Part shown: positions 50,928 through 59,620 of the stretch, piece after piece | How the letters are laid out: each line of letters begins with the position of its first letter | Position numbering within the stretch: position 1 is the stretch's first letter | NCBI GenBank assembly: GCA_963705275.1 | Contig: OY970063.1 | Coordinates: 2,170,001 to 2,234,000 of the forward strand | Direction: 5' to 3' | Source: Fen-1135 sp963705275 | Lineage (GTDB): Bacteria; Desulfobacterota; Syntrophia; Syntrophales; UBA2185 | Length of the DNA stretch: 64,000 bases | Made by a program: the position numbers and the translations under genes | The notes under the pieces: generated by a model | Seen by the model: only the letters and a program-made list of their open reading frames with translations | What the model was told of the DNA's origin: nothing | Databases searched by the model: none

Positions 50928-51902
50928 ATGCAAATACAGGACGTTTTTCGCACCTATGGGGATGACTTGAAGCGCGTTGAAGAACAGATGGAAACACATC
51001 TCCGTTCCGGAGTGCACCTGATACCCGAAATCATCCACCATCTCATAGGCAGCGGGGGGAAAAGATTCAGGCCTCTTTTGCTTCTGTCCACCGCTTCACT
51101 TTGCGGTTACAAAGGCGAGAAAAGGTACGCCCTGTCCGCTGTGATTGAATTCATCCATACAGCCACACTGCTCCATGATGATGTAATTGATGAAGCAACA
51201 ACCCGGAGGGGCAAAATTTCCGCAAACAATATATGGGGGAATGCGGCCAGCGTGCTTGTGGGTGATTTCCTCTATTCCAAATCCTTCAAACTTATGACTG
51301 AGCATGGCAATTTAGCCATCATCAAACTCCTCTCCACGACCACCAACACCATGTCGGAAGGGGAAGTCCTCCAACTTGTCAAGTGCGGCGACACCAATAT
51401 AACTGAAAAAGAATATCTGACTATTATCGAAAAGAAGACTGCAACCCTTATATCGGCCGCATGCTCTGTCGGAGCCATTCTGGGAAAGGCATCAGACGAT
51501 CAGATCGAAGCCCTCACCCGGTTCGGCATGCGCCTCGGTTCCGCATTTCAGATCACCGACGATACCCTCGACTATGTGGCGGAGGAAGATGTGTTTGGAA
51601 AGGCAATCGGAAAAGATCTGGAAGAGGGGAAAATAACCCTCCCTCTTATCCATGCCCTGAAGAAATGTACGTCGGAAGAGAAGAAACTGATCAAGAAGGC
51701 GGTTGATGAGAAGGAACAGGATGAAAAGGTTATCTCGGATATTGTCTCTGTGATCCACCGTCATGACGGCATTAATTATTCCCTCAACAAGGCAAAAACA
51801 TACATCGGCGAAGCAAAAGGGTATCTTGAATCATTTGAAGACTCCGGGCCAAAGTCGTCGCTCCTTGCCATATCCGACTATATCATTGAAAGAAATATAT
51901 AG
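50928..51902 (+). CDS. Long-chain polyprenyl diphosphate synthase
   Basis: This 324-residue enzyme extends allylic diphosphates with IPP. The first Asp-rich motif is LLHDDVIDEATTRRGK (DDxxD), the second QITDDTLDYVAEED. The substrate-binding GGKRFRPLLLL near residue 40 is also present. It belongs to the octaprenyl/heptaprenyl class that makes quinone side chains, so it could supply menaquinone or ubiquinone synthesis and the UbiA-type domain at 40.2 kb. Start at 50928 is preferred over the TTG 3 nt earlier because of AGGA spacing. It follows the LUD gene by 18 bp. Confidence 0.93.
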   Translation: MQIQDVFRTYGDDLKRVEEQMETHLRSGVHLIPEIIHHLIGSGGKRFRPLLLLSTASLCGYKGEKRYALSAVIEFIHTATLLHDDVIDEATTRRGKISANNIWGNAASVLVGDFLYSKSFKLMTEHGNLAIIKLLSTTTNTMSEGEVLQLVKCGDTNITEKEYLTIIEKKTATLISAACSVGAILGKASDDQIEALTRFGMRLGSAFQITDDTLDYVAEEDVFGKAIGKDLEEGKITLPLIHALKKCTSEEKKLIKKAVDEKEQDEKVISDIVSVIHRHDGINYSLNKAKTYIGEAKGYLESFEDSGPKSSLLAISDYIIERNI

Positions 51903-51914
51903 ACGTCCTCCGGT

Positions 51915-53489
51915 TCACACCACACAAGGCCCTTCGTATATGTTTCTGAAATCGTCGAGAGGGCCTTCTCTATCATATTTCATGGCAAGAGGAAGATAAT
52001 CAAGAATATCCTGGGCGGTGATACCATCCTCGCCCTTGTCAGCTGCCGCAAGGTCTCCGGAGAAGCCATGGATAAAGACGCCCTTCTTCACCGCATCCTC
52101 CAACGACAGGCCGAGGCCAAACATGGCTGCAATGGTTCCTGTCAAGACGTCTCCTGAGCCTGCCGTGGCCATCCCCGGATTGCCGCTGAGATTGACAAAA
52201 ACCCTTTCGTCCGGGTAGCCGATCAATGTATGGGCTCCCTTCAGGACGATGATCGCATGCAGCGACATGGCCGTCAGCTGCAATATGTCTATCTTCTGCT
52301 TGCTGATTTCGCCTGCACTCTTCTTCGCAATACGGGCCATCTCCCCAAGATGCGGTGTGAGGATGGTCTCTCCCTTTCTTTGTCTGATCATCTCCAGTTG
52401 ATCTGCTATGGCCGTGATTCCGTCCCCGTCGATGAGAATGGGTTTCTTGATAATCGGCACGATCTCTCTGACGAGTTGCTGCGTTTCATCGTCCAGAGAA
52501 AGGCCTGGTCCGATCACCACCATATCCATCTTTTCCGAGAGTTCGATCAGGCTGTCTCGGTTTTCCAGCGCTATACTTCCCGCCCGTGTCTCCTTCTGGG
52601 GAACAAAGACAATCTCACTTCCCTTCATTGCGATAAAGGGCGTCATCGATACAGGCGCAGCGAGACGGGCATATCCTCCGCCTGCCTTGAGAAAGGACAA
52701 CGCGGAAAAATAGGGCGCTCCGAAGTATGATGCGGCGCCGGCAATAAAAAGAACCTCTCCCATGCGTCCTTTGTAGACATCCCTCTCGCGGGTTGGAAGC
52801 TTTACATAATCATTTATCTGAACCTTGAGGGCATCACTGTTATAGAGGGAAGGCGGAAATGAAATATGCGCAACATAGAGTTTCCCGCCTAGGTCATATC
52901 CGGGAAAAAACATGTTCCCTATTTTGGGGAGACCGAACGTGACGGTATAATCTGCCTTAACCGCGGCACCCATGACCTCTCCCGTGTCCCCATGAACACC
53001 GGAAGGGATATCAAGGCTGAGAACTTTCTTGCCGCTTGAATTGATCAATTGAATCACTTCTTTATGGAGCCCGGTCGCTTCTCTATCCAGGCCCGTTCCC
53101 AAAAGGGCGTCCACAATTCCGTCACATTGGAGGACATCGCTTCTAATGTCTTCTATAGATTCGATCCTCCGTGCTTCGATGGGAAGTTTCGAAATTATAT
53201 TCCAATTAGTCTTGGCTGCGCCTTTAAACTTCTTCATGTCTCCTGCCACAAATACCTTGACCAAGCCGCCGTTACTGTGAATCTTTCGCGCCACGACAAG
53301 ACCGTCACCGCCATTGTTGCCGATGCCGCAGAACACGACAAACCTCTTGTCCCTTATGCCAATCTCCTGTGCCAGGACATATGTCGAGGCCTGCCCGGCG
53401 TTTTCCATGAGAATCTCTTCCGGGATATCGAGTTTTTCAACAGCATACCGGTCCATGAACCGCATTTCGCTGGTCTTGCTGATCTTCAT
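51915..53489 (-). CDS. nnrD: Bifunctional NAD(P)H-hydrate repair enzyme
   Basis: This 524-residue protein has two domains. Residues 1-220 form the YjeF_N epimerase (NGGDGLVVARKIHSNGG; SLDIPSGVHGDTGEVMG). Residues 230-524 form the ADP-dependent dehydratase of the ribokinase fold (GEVLFIAGAASYFGAPYFSALSFLKAGGG; GNPGMATAGSGDVLTG). Together they repair damaged NADHX and NADPHX. The combined layout and length match E. coli YjeF. It converges with the prenyl synthase gene, ending 13 bp past its stop, with no obvious terminator in between. Confidence 0.95.
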   Translation of the reverse strand: MKISKTSEMRFMDRYAVEKLDIPEEILMENAGQASTYVLAQEIGIRDKRFVVFCGIGNNGGDGLVVARKIHSNGGLVKVFVAGDMKKFKGAAKTNWNIISKLPIEARRIESIEDIRSDVLQCDGIVDALLGTGLDREATGLHKEVIQLINSSGKKVLSLDIPSGVHGDTGEVMGAAVKADYTVTFGLPKIGNMFFPGYDLGGKLYVAHISFPPSLYNSDALKVQINDYVKLPTRERDVYKGRMGEVLFIAGAASYFGAPYFSALSFLKAGGGYARLAAPVSMTPFIAMKGSEIVFVPQKETRAGSIALENRDSLIELSEKMDMVVIGPGLSLDDETQQLVREIVPIIKKPILIDGDGITAIADQLEMIRQRKGETILTPHLGEMARIAKKSAGEISKQKIDILQLTAMSLHAIIVLKGAHTLIGYPDERVFVNLSGNPGMATAGSGDVLTGTIAAMFGLGLSLEDAVKKGVFIHGFSGDLAAADKGEDGITAQDILDYLPLAMKYDREGPLDDFRNIYEGPCVV

Positions 53490-53714
53490 TTCTCATCCCT
53501 CTTTGATCAATAACATTGCCCGTTTAATGGTTGCACTATTCCTGCTGATATAGTTTATTTGTTGCTCTTTATCAAGCGAAAGCATTTTGCCCCAAAAATT
53601 CTTGACATCATTTTTCTTTCACCGCATAATTTAAAAAAGTGATAATAAATATCATGAAACCATGACTATTTAGTGTTTCAGGACTCGCGGACTTTCACTT
53701 GTGTGAGGTTATTA

Positions 53715-54065
53715 ATGTTCGAGCGGAAGCATGAAAACTTGGCGCCGCTGTCCGTATTTGTAAGAAGGATGGCGAACTCCGTTGTCATGGCGGGTCTTCT
53801 GGTGGCAGGTGCTTTATCTATCGGCGTATCGGGATACCACTGGATGGCGGGATTGGGCTGGGTTGATTCCCTGCTGGAGGCGTCCATGATCCTCGGAGGC
53901 ATGGGGCCGGTGAATCAGCTCACCACGACGGGGGCGAAGATATTCGCCTCGGCATATGCATTGTTCAGCGGACTGATCTTCATAGGCGTCATGGGGATAG
54001 TTCTTATGCCGGTCGCACATCGGCTGCTGCACAAGTTTCATTTTGAAGAGGGAAAGAAGAAATAA
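53715..54065 (+). CDS. Small membrane protein, two to three helices
   Basis: This 116-residue protein starts MFERKHENLAPLSVFVRRM. It has hydrophobic stretches about 22-45 and 80-105, with a middle segment (LLEASMILGGMGPVNQL) typical of a group of small membrane proteins found near two-pore-channel-like genes. Function is unknown. TGAGGTT lies before the ATG; an earlier in-frame ATG at 53673 has no support. It opens a run of five same-strand genes (30-bp, 15-bp and larger gaps). Confidence 0.65.
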   Translation: MFERKHENLAPLSVFVRRMANSVVMAGLLVAGALSIGVSGYHWMAGLGWVDSLLEASMILGGMGPVNQLTTTGAKIFASAYALFSGLIFIGVMGIVLMPVAHRLLHKFHFEEGKKK

Positions 54066-54095
54066 TTCCTGCACGCATCACAGAAAGGAGATGTC

Positions 54096-54401
54096 ATGAT
54101 CAGTGTCATCGCATCGATAAAGGTTAAAGCCGGCAGGGTTCCGGAGTTCATTGAAATATTAAAGTCCAATGTCCCGGAGGTGAGAAAAGAGAGAGGATGC
54201 ATTGAGTACTTTCCTGCCGTCGATATCGATTCGGGTCTCCCTGTGCAGAAGCTTGACAAGAACATAGTCACGATCATCGAAAAGTGGGAGAGCGTGGAAG
54301 CCCTGAGAGCGCATCTGAAAACCCCTCACATGCTGGCGTACAGGGAAAAGGTCAAGGATTTGGTCGAGGAGCTCTCTATCAAGGTGCTGAAAGAGGCGTG
54401 A
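54096..54401 (+). CDS. Antibiotic-biosynthesis-monooxygenase-fold protein
   Basis: This 101-residue single-domain protein has the ABM/YgiN-like layout: VIASIKVKAGRVPEFIEILKSNVPEVRKERGCIEYF, a mid-strand IVTIIEKWESVEALRAHLKTPHM and a terminal helix. The fold forms dimers and is found in quinol monooxygenases and haem-degrading enzymes. The substrate here is unknown. It lies 15 bp before the pirin gene and is co-transcribed with it. AGGAGATG precedes the ATG closely. Confidence 0.9.
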   Translation: MISVIASIKVKAGRVPEFIEILKSNVPEVRKERGCIEYFPAVDIDSGLPVQKLDKNIVTIIEKWESVEALRAHLKTPHMLAYREKVKDLVEELSIKVLKEA

Positions 54402-54416
54402 CAAGGGAGGGTCGAC

Positions 54417-55331
54417 ATGGGGAAAAGCAGAAAGATCCGCAAAGTCATCAGGAGTAAACCGACCATAGAAGGAGCGGGCGTGCACTTGAAGAGGGCCTTT
54501 GGCTTCAGCGAGACGCCTCAGTTTGATCCCTTTTTGCTTCTCGATGACTTTCGCTCGGACGATCCCAAATACTACATTAAAGGATTCCCCTGGCATCCGC
54601 ATCGGGGGATCGAGACCATCACTTATGTCCTTCGCGGGGACGTGGAACACGGCGACAGCATGGGAAACAAAGGCGTCATCGCAGCCGGAGACGTCCAGTG
54701 GATGACGGCGGGAAGCGGCATCATCCATCAGGAGATGCCGAAAGGGGATGAGAAGGGCGTGATGTTAGGTTTCCAGCTGTGGGCCAATCTCCCGGCCTCG
54801 CAAAAGATGATGGAGCCGCGTTATCGTGACGTGAAGGACAGCCAGATACCCGAAGTCTCTTTCGGGAAGGGCGTTAAAATAAGGGTCATTTGCGGAGAGG
54901 TAAAGGAGACAAGAGGCCCGGTCCGCGATATCGTGGTTGACCCGGAATACCTTGATTGCACCGTGTCCGCGGGAACGGAGTTCATTCATCCGACCAAACG
55001 GGGGCACAAGGTCTTCGCGTACATCATCGGAGGCAGGGCCCGCTTTTGTGAGGAGAAGAACCCTTTTACCTACGAGATGGAAGGAGCAAACTATTTCGAC
55101 TTCCGGAGGGATGGCTTTGTATATAATGAGAGCATCGTGCTCTTCGACGACGGGGAACAGATAGTTGTTTCTACGGAGGACGAGCCTGTGCGTTTTCTTC
55201 TGATTTCGGGGAAACCACTTGGGGAACCTGTCGCGTGGTACGGCCCCATCGTCATGAACACGCAGGAAGAATTGCAAATCGCCTTCGAAGAATATCGGAG
55301 CGGCCGATTCATCAAACACAAGAGTGCCTGA
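54417..55331 (+). CDS. Pirin-family metal-binding protein
   Basis: This 304-residue bicupin shows the pirin signature: DPFLLLDDFRSDDP then FPWHPHRGIETITYVLRGDVEHGDSMGNKG with the metal-binding histidines, and the closing PTKRGHKVFAYIIGGRARF in the second cupin. Pirins bind iron and can have quercetin dioxygenase activity or act as redox-responsive regulators. The N-terminus is MGKSRKIRKVIRSKP with a GGAGGGTCGAC site. In this cluster with ABM and flavin reductase genes it suggests redox or aromatic metabolism, without a definite substrate. Confidence 0.92.
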   Translation: MGKSRKIRKVIRSKPTIEGAGVHLKRAFGFSETPQFDPFLLLDDFRSDDPKYYIKGFPWHPHRGIETITYVLRGDVEHGDSMGNKGVIAAGDVQWMTAGSGIIHQEMPKGDEKGVMLGFQLWANLPASQKMMEPRYRDVKDSQIPEVSFGKGVKIRVICGEVKETRGPVRDIVVDPEYLDCTVSAGTEFIHPTKRGHKVFAYIIGGRARFCEEKNPFTYEMEGANYFDFRRDGFVYNESIVLFDDGEQIVVSTEDEPVRFLLISGKPLGEPVAWYGPIVMNTQEELQIAFEEYRSGRFIKHKSA

Positions 55332-55398
55332 GTATTCCAGGGATCGGGTCAATATCATTTGATTCTTTACAGCCGAACCGGGAAAGAGACGGGAGACG

Positions 55399-56469
55399 AT
55401 GCAAAAAGTCATGATCCATCCTGCCACCTATGAGAATGTCCGGCGGGCCGTGGACAGGGCTTTCGAACTCTTCCCTCTGAAACTGCAGGGCAAGCGGGTC
55501 TTGATAAAACCTAACGTGCTGCGGGCGTCAGAGGCAAAAGAAGGCATCGTCACGAATCCTGCCGTTCTTCGTACCGTGGTGGAAAAGGTAGAGACAATGA
55601 AGCCCGCCACAATTGTCGTGGGCGACAATCCGGGTCTTTTCGACTATGGGGCAAACGAGGCAAGCTTTAGAAAGACGGGCCTCATGGAAGCGGCCAAAGG
55701 CTATTACCGGAACATCGGCGGGGATTCGCAGAAGGTTGATTTCAACCCCGCTTTCATGCCCGCCGTCAACGTCTCTAGGGCAGTCCTCGATGCCGATATC
55801 GTGATCAGCCTCCCGAAATTCAAGACGCATGGTCTTACCGTTATCACGGGGGCTATCAAGAACAGCTACGGCATCCTGCCCGGCGCCCAGAAAGCCCAGC
55901 TACACAAGGCTGCGGGAAATGCGGAACGCTTTCAGGAGATGCTGGTGGATGTTTTCCGCCTCCGCGTGCCGGACCTCTTCATCATGGACGCTGTGGTCGG
56001 CATGGAGGGCAACGGCCCGGCATCTTCGGACCTGAGAGACATAGGCATGATCATCGCCTCCGATAACGCCGTAGCTTTGGATTCCATTGTGGCAGTGATG
56101 ATGGGATGCGAACCGGGACGGCTACGATTCCTCGTGAAGGCAAAGGAGCTTGGTCTGGGGGACTACGACCCGGGTAAGATTAAAGTTATCGGGAAGCTGA
56201 AGCCGGTGCCCGATTTCAAGCTTCCTCCGTTCGGCGGCCAAGTATTGCTGCAGAATGAGGCGATACAGACGCTGATCAGCGACCGGACGCGCATGCGGCC
56301 GCAGGCCGATGGCGAATTATGCACAAGCTGCGGAACCTGCATCGATCAGTGTGCCGTATCGGCCTTGTCCATGGGCGACGACAACCTTCCCGTCGTCGAT
56401 GCCGATACCTGCATCAGCTGTTTCTGCTGCCAGGAGCTTTGCCCTGAGAAGGCTATTGCTCTAAAATAG
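55399..56469 (+). CDS. DUF362 protein with C-terminal 2[4Fe-4S] ferredoxin domain
   Basis: This 356-residue protein has the DUF362 domain (IKPNVLRASEAKEGIVTNPAVLRTVVE, VVGDNPGLFDYG, SLPKFKTHGLTVITGAIKNSYG) in 1-300. A bacterial ferredoxin domain follows: CTSCGTCIDQCAVSALSMGDD and CISCFCCQELCPEKAI, two [4Fe-4S] sites. The family is widespread in anaerobes, but its reaction is not known. It lies 67 bp after pirin. A role as a redox or cluster-handling protein is inferred. Confidence 0.93.
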   Translation: MQKVMIHPATYENVRRAVDRAFELFPLKLQGKRVLIKPNVLRASEAKEGIVTNPAVLRTVVEKVETMKPATIVVGDNPGLFDYGANEASFRKTGLMEAAKGYYRNIGGDSQKVDFNPAFMPAVNVSRAVLDADIVISLPKFKTHGLTVITGAIKNSYGILPGAQKAQLHKAAGNAERFQEMLVDVFRLRVPDLFIMDAVVGMEGNGPASSDLRDIGMIIASDNAVALDSIVAVMMGCEPGRLRFLVKAKELGLGDYDPGKIKVIGKLKPVPDFKLPPFGGQVLLQNEAIQTLISDRTRMRPQADGELCTSCGTCIDQCAVSALSMGDDNLPVVDADTCISCFCCQELCPEKAIALK

Positions 56470-56530
56470 GTCGTCTTCGCGCGCTGGCTCTTGAGGAGCA
56501 GGGATTAGATCAATAAGGAGGTAATCCAGT

Positions 56531-57103
56531 ATGGAAAAAATCAAGCTTGACAAAAATGCCTTCCTTTATCCCATGCCGATGGTTCTCGTCGGTGCCGTTG
56601 TCGATGGGCGAGCCAACTTCATGGCAGTGGGCTGGGTATCGCGGGTGAACTTCAAACCGGCCATGATAGCCGTGGCCCTGGGAAGGTCTCATTACACAAA
56701 CGCCGGCATAGAAAAGAACAAGGCCTTCAGCGTGAATATCCCTGGCATCGATCTCCTGGAGAAGGTGGATTACTGCGGGATCGTCACGGGTGAGAAGACC
56801 GACAAATCCACGGTGTTTGATGTCTTTTACGGCGACCTGTCCGTCGCCCCGATGATCCGAGAGTGTCCCCTTACCTTCGAGTGCCGGCTCGTCAATACAG
56901 TGGACCTGCCGACAAACAGCCTCTTCATCGGCGAAATCGTGGGCGTATACTCTGAGAAGCGCTATCTCACGGACGGTGAGCCTGATATCAAAAAAGTCAA
57001 TCCCTTCACATTGACGATGCCTGACAACAACTACTGGGAGATCGGCAAGAACGCGGGCAAGGCGTGGAGTGTGGGAAAGAACTTCGGCAAGGGGGCAGCG
57101 TAG
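56531..57103 (+). CDS. Flavin reductase-family (FMN-binding split-barrel) protein
   Basis: This 190-residue protein has the split-barrel FMN-binding pattern: FLYPMPMVLVGAVVDGRANFMAVGWVSRVNFKPAMIAVALG followed by YTNAGIEKNKAFSVNIPG. The family reduces flavins or handles electron transfer, often with a ferredoxin partner. The gene follows the DUF362-ferredoxin gene on the same strand (61 bp), and AAGGAGG lies before the ATG. It ends the redox group; the next genes run the opposite way. Confidence 0.93.
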   Translation: MEKIKLDKNAFLYPMPMVLVGAVVDGRANFMAVGWVSRVNFKPAMIAVALGRSHYTNAGIEKNKAFSVNIPGIDLLEKVDYCGIVTGEKTDKSTVFDVFYGDLSVAPMIRECPLTFECRLVNTVDLPTNSLFIGEIVGVYSEKRYLTDGEPDIKKVNPFTLTMPDNNYWEIGKNAGKAWSVGKNFGKGAA

Positions 57104-57183
57104 TATAGGATGTGCGGCGAGACCACTTCGTAAGTTCAATCTTGTCAGGTTGATAGAAAGACAGAGCATGCCCGGCGTTCATC

Positions 57184-57867
57184 TTAACGGTAAAAGCGGA
57201 TGAGCTTTTCCGGCCTAACCCCGAAGAGGTACAGCGAAAGGATCAGCCAGTTTCTGAGAGTTGTATAAACGATGCCCTCTCTTTCCCAGCGCCGGGGGGA
57301 CGTCCTGACCGCTTTCCCTATGATACATATCTTCCCCTTCCGCTTCCTGATGCGCTGCATGAACTCTACGTCTTCCATGATGGGAATATCCCTGAAACCG
57401 CCAAGAGCAAGGAAATCCTTCTTTCTTACGAAGATGGTTTGATCGCCGTACGGTATCCTCGTCATGCGGGAACGGAAAGAGGCCGCCTTTTCAATTAATC
57501 TGAATGCCGGCCTCTCTGAATCGATCGCTAAATCGAATGCCCCGGCAATGCAGGAACCATCCGCCATTGCCGTTTCTATGAGTTCCAGGGCATCAGGGGG
57601 GAGAAAGGTATCGGCGTGGAGAAAAATCAGGATCTCACCGGCAGCAAGAGATGACCCGAGATTCATCTGATTCCCGCGCCCCTTTTCCGATATTGCTGTT
57701 TTCACGCCCAGATGATGGGCAACCTTGATCGTTCTTCCCGCCGGGTCTCCATCCACCGCAATTATTTCCGCACGGCGGGAGGCGTTTAGACTGAGAACTT
57801 GCTCAATCGTCCGGGAGATGATTGCTTCTTCGTTCCAAACCGGGATGATGAAAGAAAATTTCGGCAT
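57184..57867 (-). CDS. Glycosyltransferase family 2-like protein (TIGR04283-type)
   Basis: This 227-residue cytosolic transferase has a GT-A fold: FSFIIPVWNEEAIISRTIEQVLSL at the start, VDGDPAGRTIKVA (acidic nucleotide/metal motif) and IFLHADTFLPPDALELIE. It resembles the small transferases (TIGR04283) that accompany radical SAM or arsenosugar-type gene sets. Acceptor unknown. The gene ends a three-gene minus-strand unit, 6 bp after the next gene. Confidence 0.88.
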   Translation of the reverse strand: MPKFSFIIPVWNEEAIISRTIEQVLSLNASRRAEIIAVDGDPAGRTIKVAHHLGVKTAISEKGRGNQMNLGSSLAAGEILIFLHADTFLPPDALELIETAMADGSCIAGAFDLAIDSERPAFRLIEKAASFRSRMTRIPYGDQTIFVRKKDFLALGGFRDIPIMEDVEFMQRIRKRKGKICIIGKAVRTSPRRWEREGIVYTTLRNWLILSLYLFGVRPEKLIRFYR

Positions 57868-57873
57868 GAGATA

Positions 57874-58554
57874 TTATACAAGGCCTATCGCCTTGAGATA
57901 CAGCATGGTTTTTGAATCTGCAAATCCTGTATCATCCCTATTCTTAATCAGGGCCGCGATGTCTTCGTGTTTATCGATGTCTCGCCATACGGGTAGCACA
58001 TACACCAGAGAGCCGGCCATGTGCAAAATATTCATCGTATCCTGAAAAACCGTCTCAGCACCCCAAGGAATTCCCGAAAATACATCTTCGTCAAGAGTGT
58101 CTCGCTGGAATCCAAGCAGATAGTAGCCCCCATCGACGGAAGGGCCGATTACAGCCCCGTATTTGTCCAGGGCGCGAAAGGCCTCATCAACGATCCGTGC
58201 CGGCAAATCGGGGATATCGCTCCCGATTAAAACAACGGATTGGGCCCTTTCTCTAAAGCATCGCAAAAAGGCTAGTTTCATTCTCTCACCGAGATCTTCT
58301 CCCGTCTGCGGGATGTAAGAGAATTCATCGCCCAGCATTTCTCTCGTCTCCTGTTCCTTATCCGCGGGATAGAATGCTATGCGAAGCCAGTAAGCCTCTT
58401 TCGAAAACCTCTCCAATAAATCTTCCACGAAACAGCGGTAAAGATTTGTCGCCGCCTCCGCACCCAGGTCTTTTGCAAGTCTCGATTTTACCTGACCTTG
58501 CGCGGGAAGCCTGACGAATATGACCAGGCATCTGTCTTTTGCTTGCGCACTCAC
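57874..58554 (-). CDS. TIGR04282-type (DUF2064) nucleotidyl/glycosyl transferase-like protein
   Basis: This 226-residue protein matches the DUF2064 transferases: LVIFVRLPAQGQVKSRLAKDLG (CofC-like nucleotide-binding start), VVLIGSDIPDLPARIVDEAF and GPSVDGGYYLLG. The GTG at 58554 is the probable start: the upstream gene stops with TGA overlapping it by 4 bp (GTGA), a common operon joint. An ATG at 58629 would lie deep in the neighbour. It pairs with the TIGR04283-like gene as in arsenosugar-type gene sets. The radical SAM and methyltransferase partners of such sets are not in this window. Confidence 0.87.
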   Translation of the reverse strand: MSAQAKDRCLVIFVRLPAQGQVKSRLAKDLGAEAATNLYRCFVEDLLERFSKEAYWLRIAFYPADKEQETREMLGDEFSYIPQTGEDLGERMKLAFLRCFRERAQSVVLIGSDIPDLPARIVDEAFRALDKYGAVIGPSVDGGYYLLGFQRDTLDEDVFSGIPWGAETVFQDTMNILHMAGSLVYVLPVWRDIDKHEDIAALIKNRDDTGFADSKTMLYLKAIGLV

Positions 58555-59417
58555 GAATTTTTCTCCGGCCTTATGGGGTTGATGAGGTTCCTTATCTTCT
58601 TTCTCGTCAAAGGCAAGACGAGGAGCCACAAGAGCGAGAGCTTCTTTTCATCCCTGAAATAACCGAGACCGATTGTCATACCTTCATGCCCTGCCGATGG
58701 CTGGTCCTGATAGGTGCCCATTGCGCGGTCCCACCAGGACAGGTTGAAGCCGAAGTTGGTATTCGTTTCACGCATGATCACGGAGTGATGCACGCGGTGC
58801 ATATCGGGGGTCACAAAAAATACCCTGAGCGCCTTATCCACGGCGCCGGGGATGTATACATTGCTGTGGGTGAAAATAGAGCCGCCGTTCAGGACTACTT
58901 CGAATATCAAGACCGCGAGAGGAGGCGCTCCCAATACGACGATGGCGGCCATTTTGATGAACATGGAGAGAATTATTTCCACCGGGTGGAAGCGCACTCC
59001 CGTCGTCATGTCAATGTCCAGGTCCGTATGGTGTACCATGTGCAAGCGCCAGCAAAAGGGCACAGTGTGAAATGCGACGTGTTGAAGATAGATGATGAAA
59101 TCGAGAAAGACGGCGCCGATAATAACGGCGGACCATAGGGGCAGGTGATAGAGATTGATAAGCCCCCAGCCCTTCCCGGCGGCAAGAATGGCCACGGTTA
59201 TCGGAATGACTGAAAAGAGACCCCTGATCATAAAGGTGTTCAGAGCGTGCATGGAAAGATTATTGAACCACCTGAACATCTTCGACGTAGTCAGTCTGCG
59301 GCGCGGCGAGAGCAGCTCAAATATGAACATGCAGATAAAAATGGCCGCAAAAGCTCCGACCCTTATGGGGACTTCATTAGTGATTGCGTCTATGGGAAAA
59401 TTCTCTAAGGGCACCAA
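58551..59417 (-). CDS. Sterol desaturase/fatty acid hydroxylase family protein
   Basis: This 288-residue membrane enzyme has the His-rich diiron boxes of the family: QHVAFHTVPFCWRLHMVHHTDLDIDMTTGVRFHPVE and later DMHRVHH. Three to four hydrophobic helices lie in about 20-130. The family oxidises C-H bonds of lipids with oxygen. Co-operon with the two transferase-like genes suggests modification of a membrane lipid or glycolipid. In an anaerobe the O2 requirement is puzzling. Start MVPLENFPIDAI is tentative. Confidence 0.88.
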   Translation of the reverse strand: MVPLENFPIDAITNEVPIRVGAFAAIFICMFIFELLSPRRRLTTSKMFRWFNNLSMHALNTFMIRGLFSVIPITVAILAAGKGWGLINLYHLPLWSAVIIGAVFLDFIIYLQHVAFHTVPFCWRLHMVHHTDLDIDMTTGVRFHPVEIILSMFIKMAAIVVLGAPPLAVLIFEVVLNGGSIFTHSNVYIPGAVDKALRVFFVTPDMHRVHHSVIMRETNTNFGFNLSWWDRAMGTYQDQPSAGHEGMTIGLGYFRDEKKLSLLWLLVLPLTRKKIRNLINPIRPEKNS

Positions 59418-59620
59418 GTCCTTACTCCATCAAATGACACGCTATCTGGAGACCACTTTAGGTATCTTAGTTGAAAAAAAGTAATAATAAAACAGAAAAA
59501 ATGTATCAGCGCCCATGGCGCAAAGTGCCTGTTCATGAGATTGATTGTTATAATATTTGTGTCGTGATATAGTTTTACTCAGTCAGGACCGTGCAGTAAT
59601 AGGACGCCGAGGAATACACG

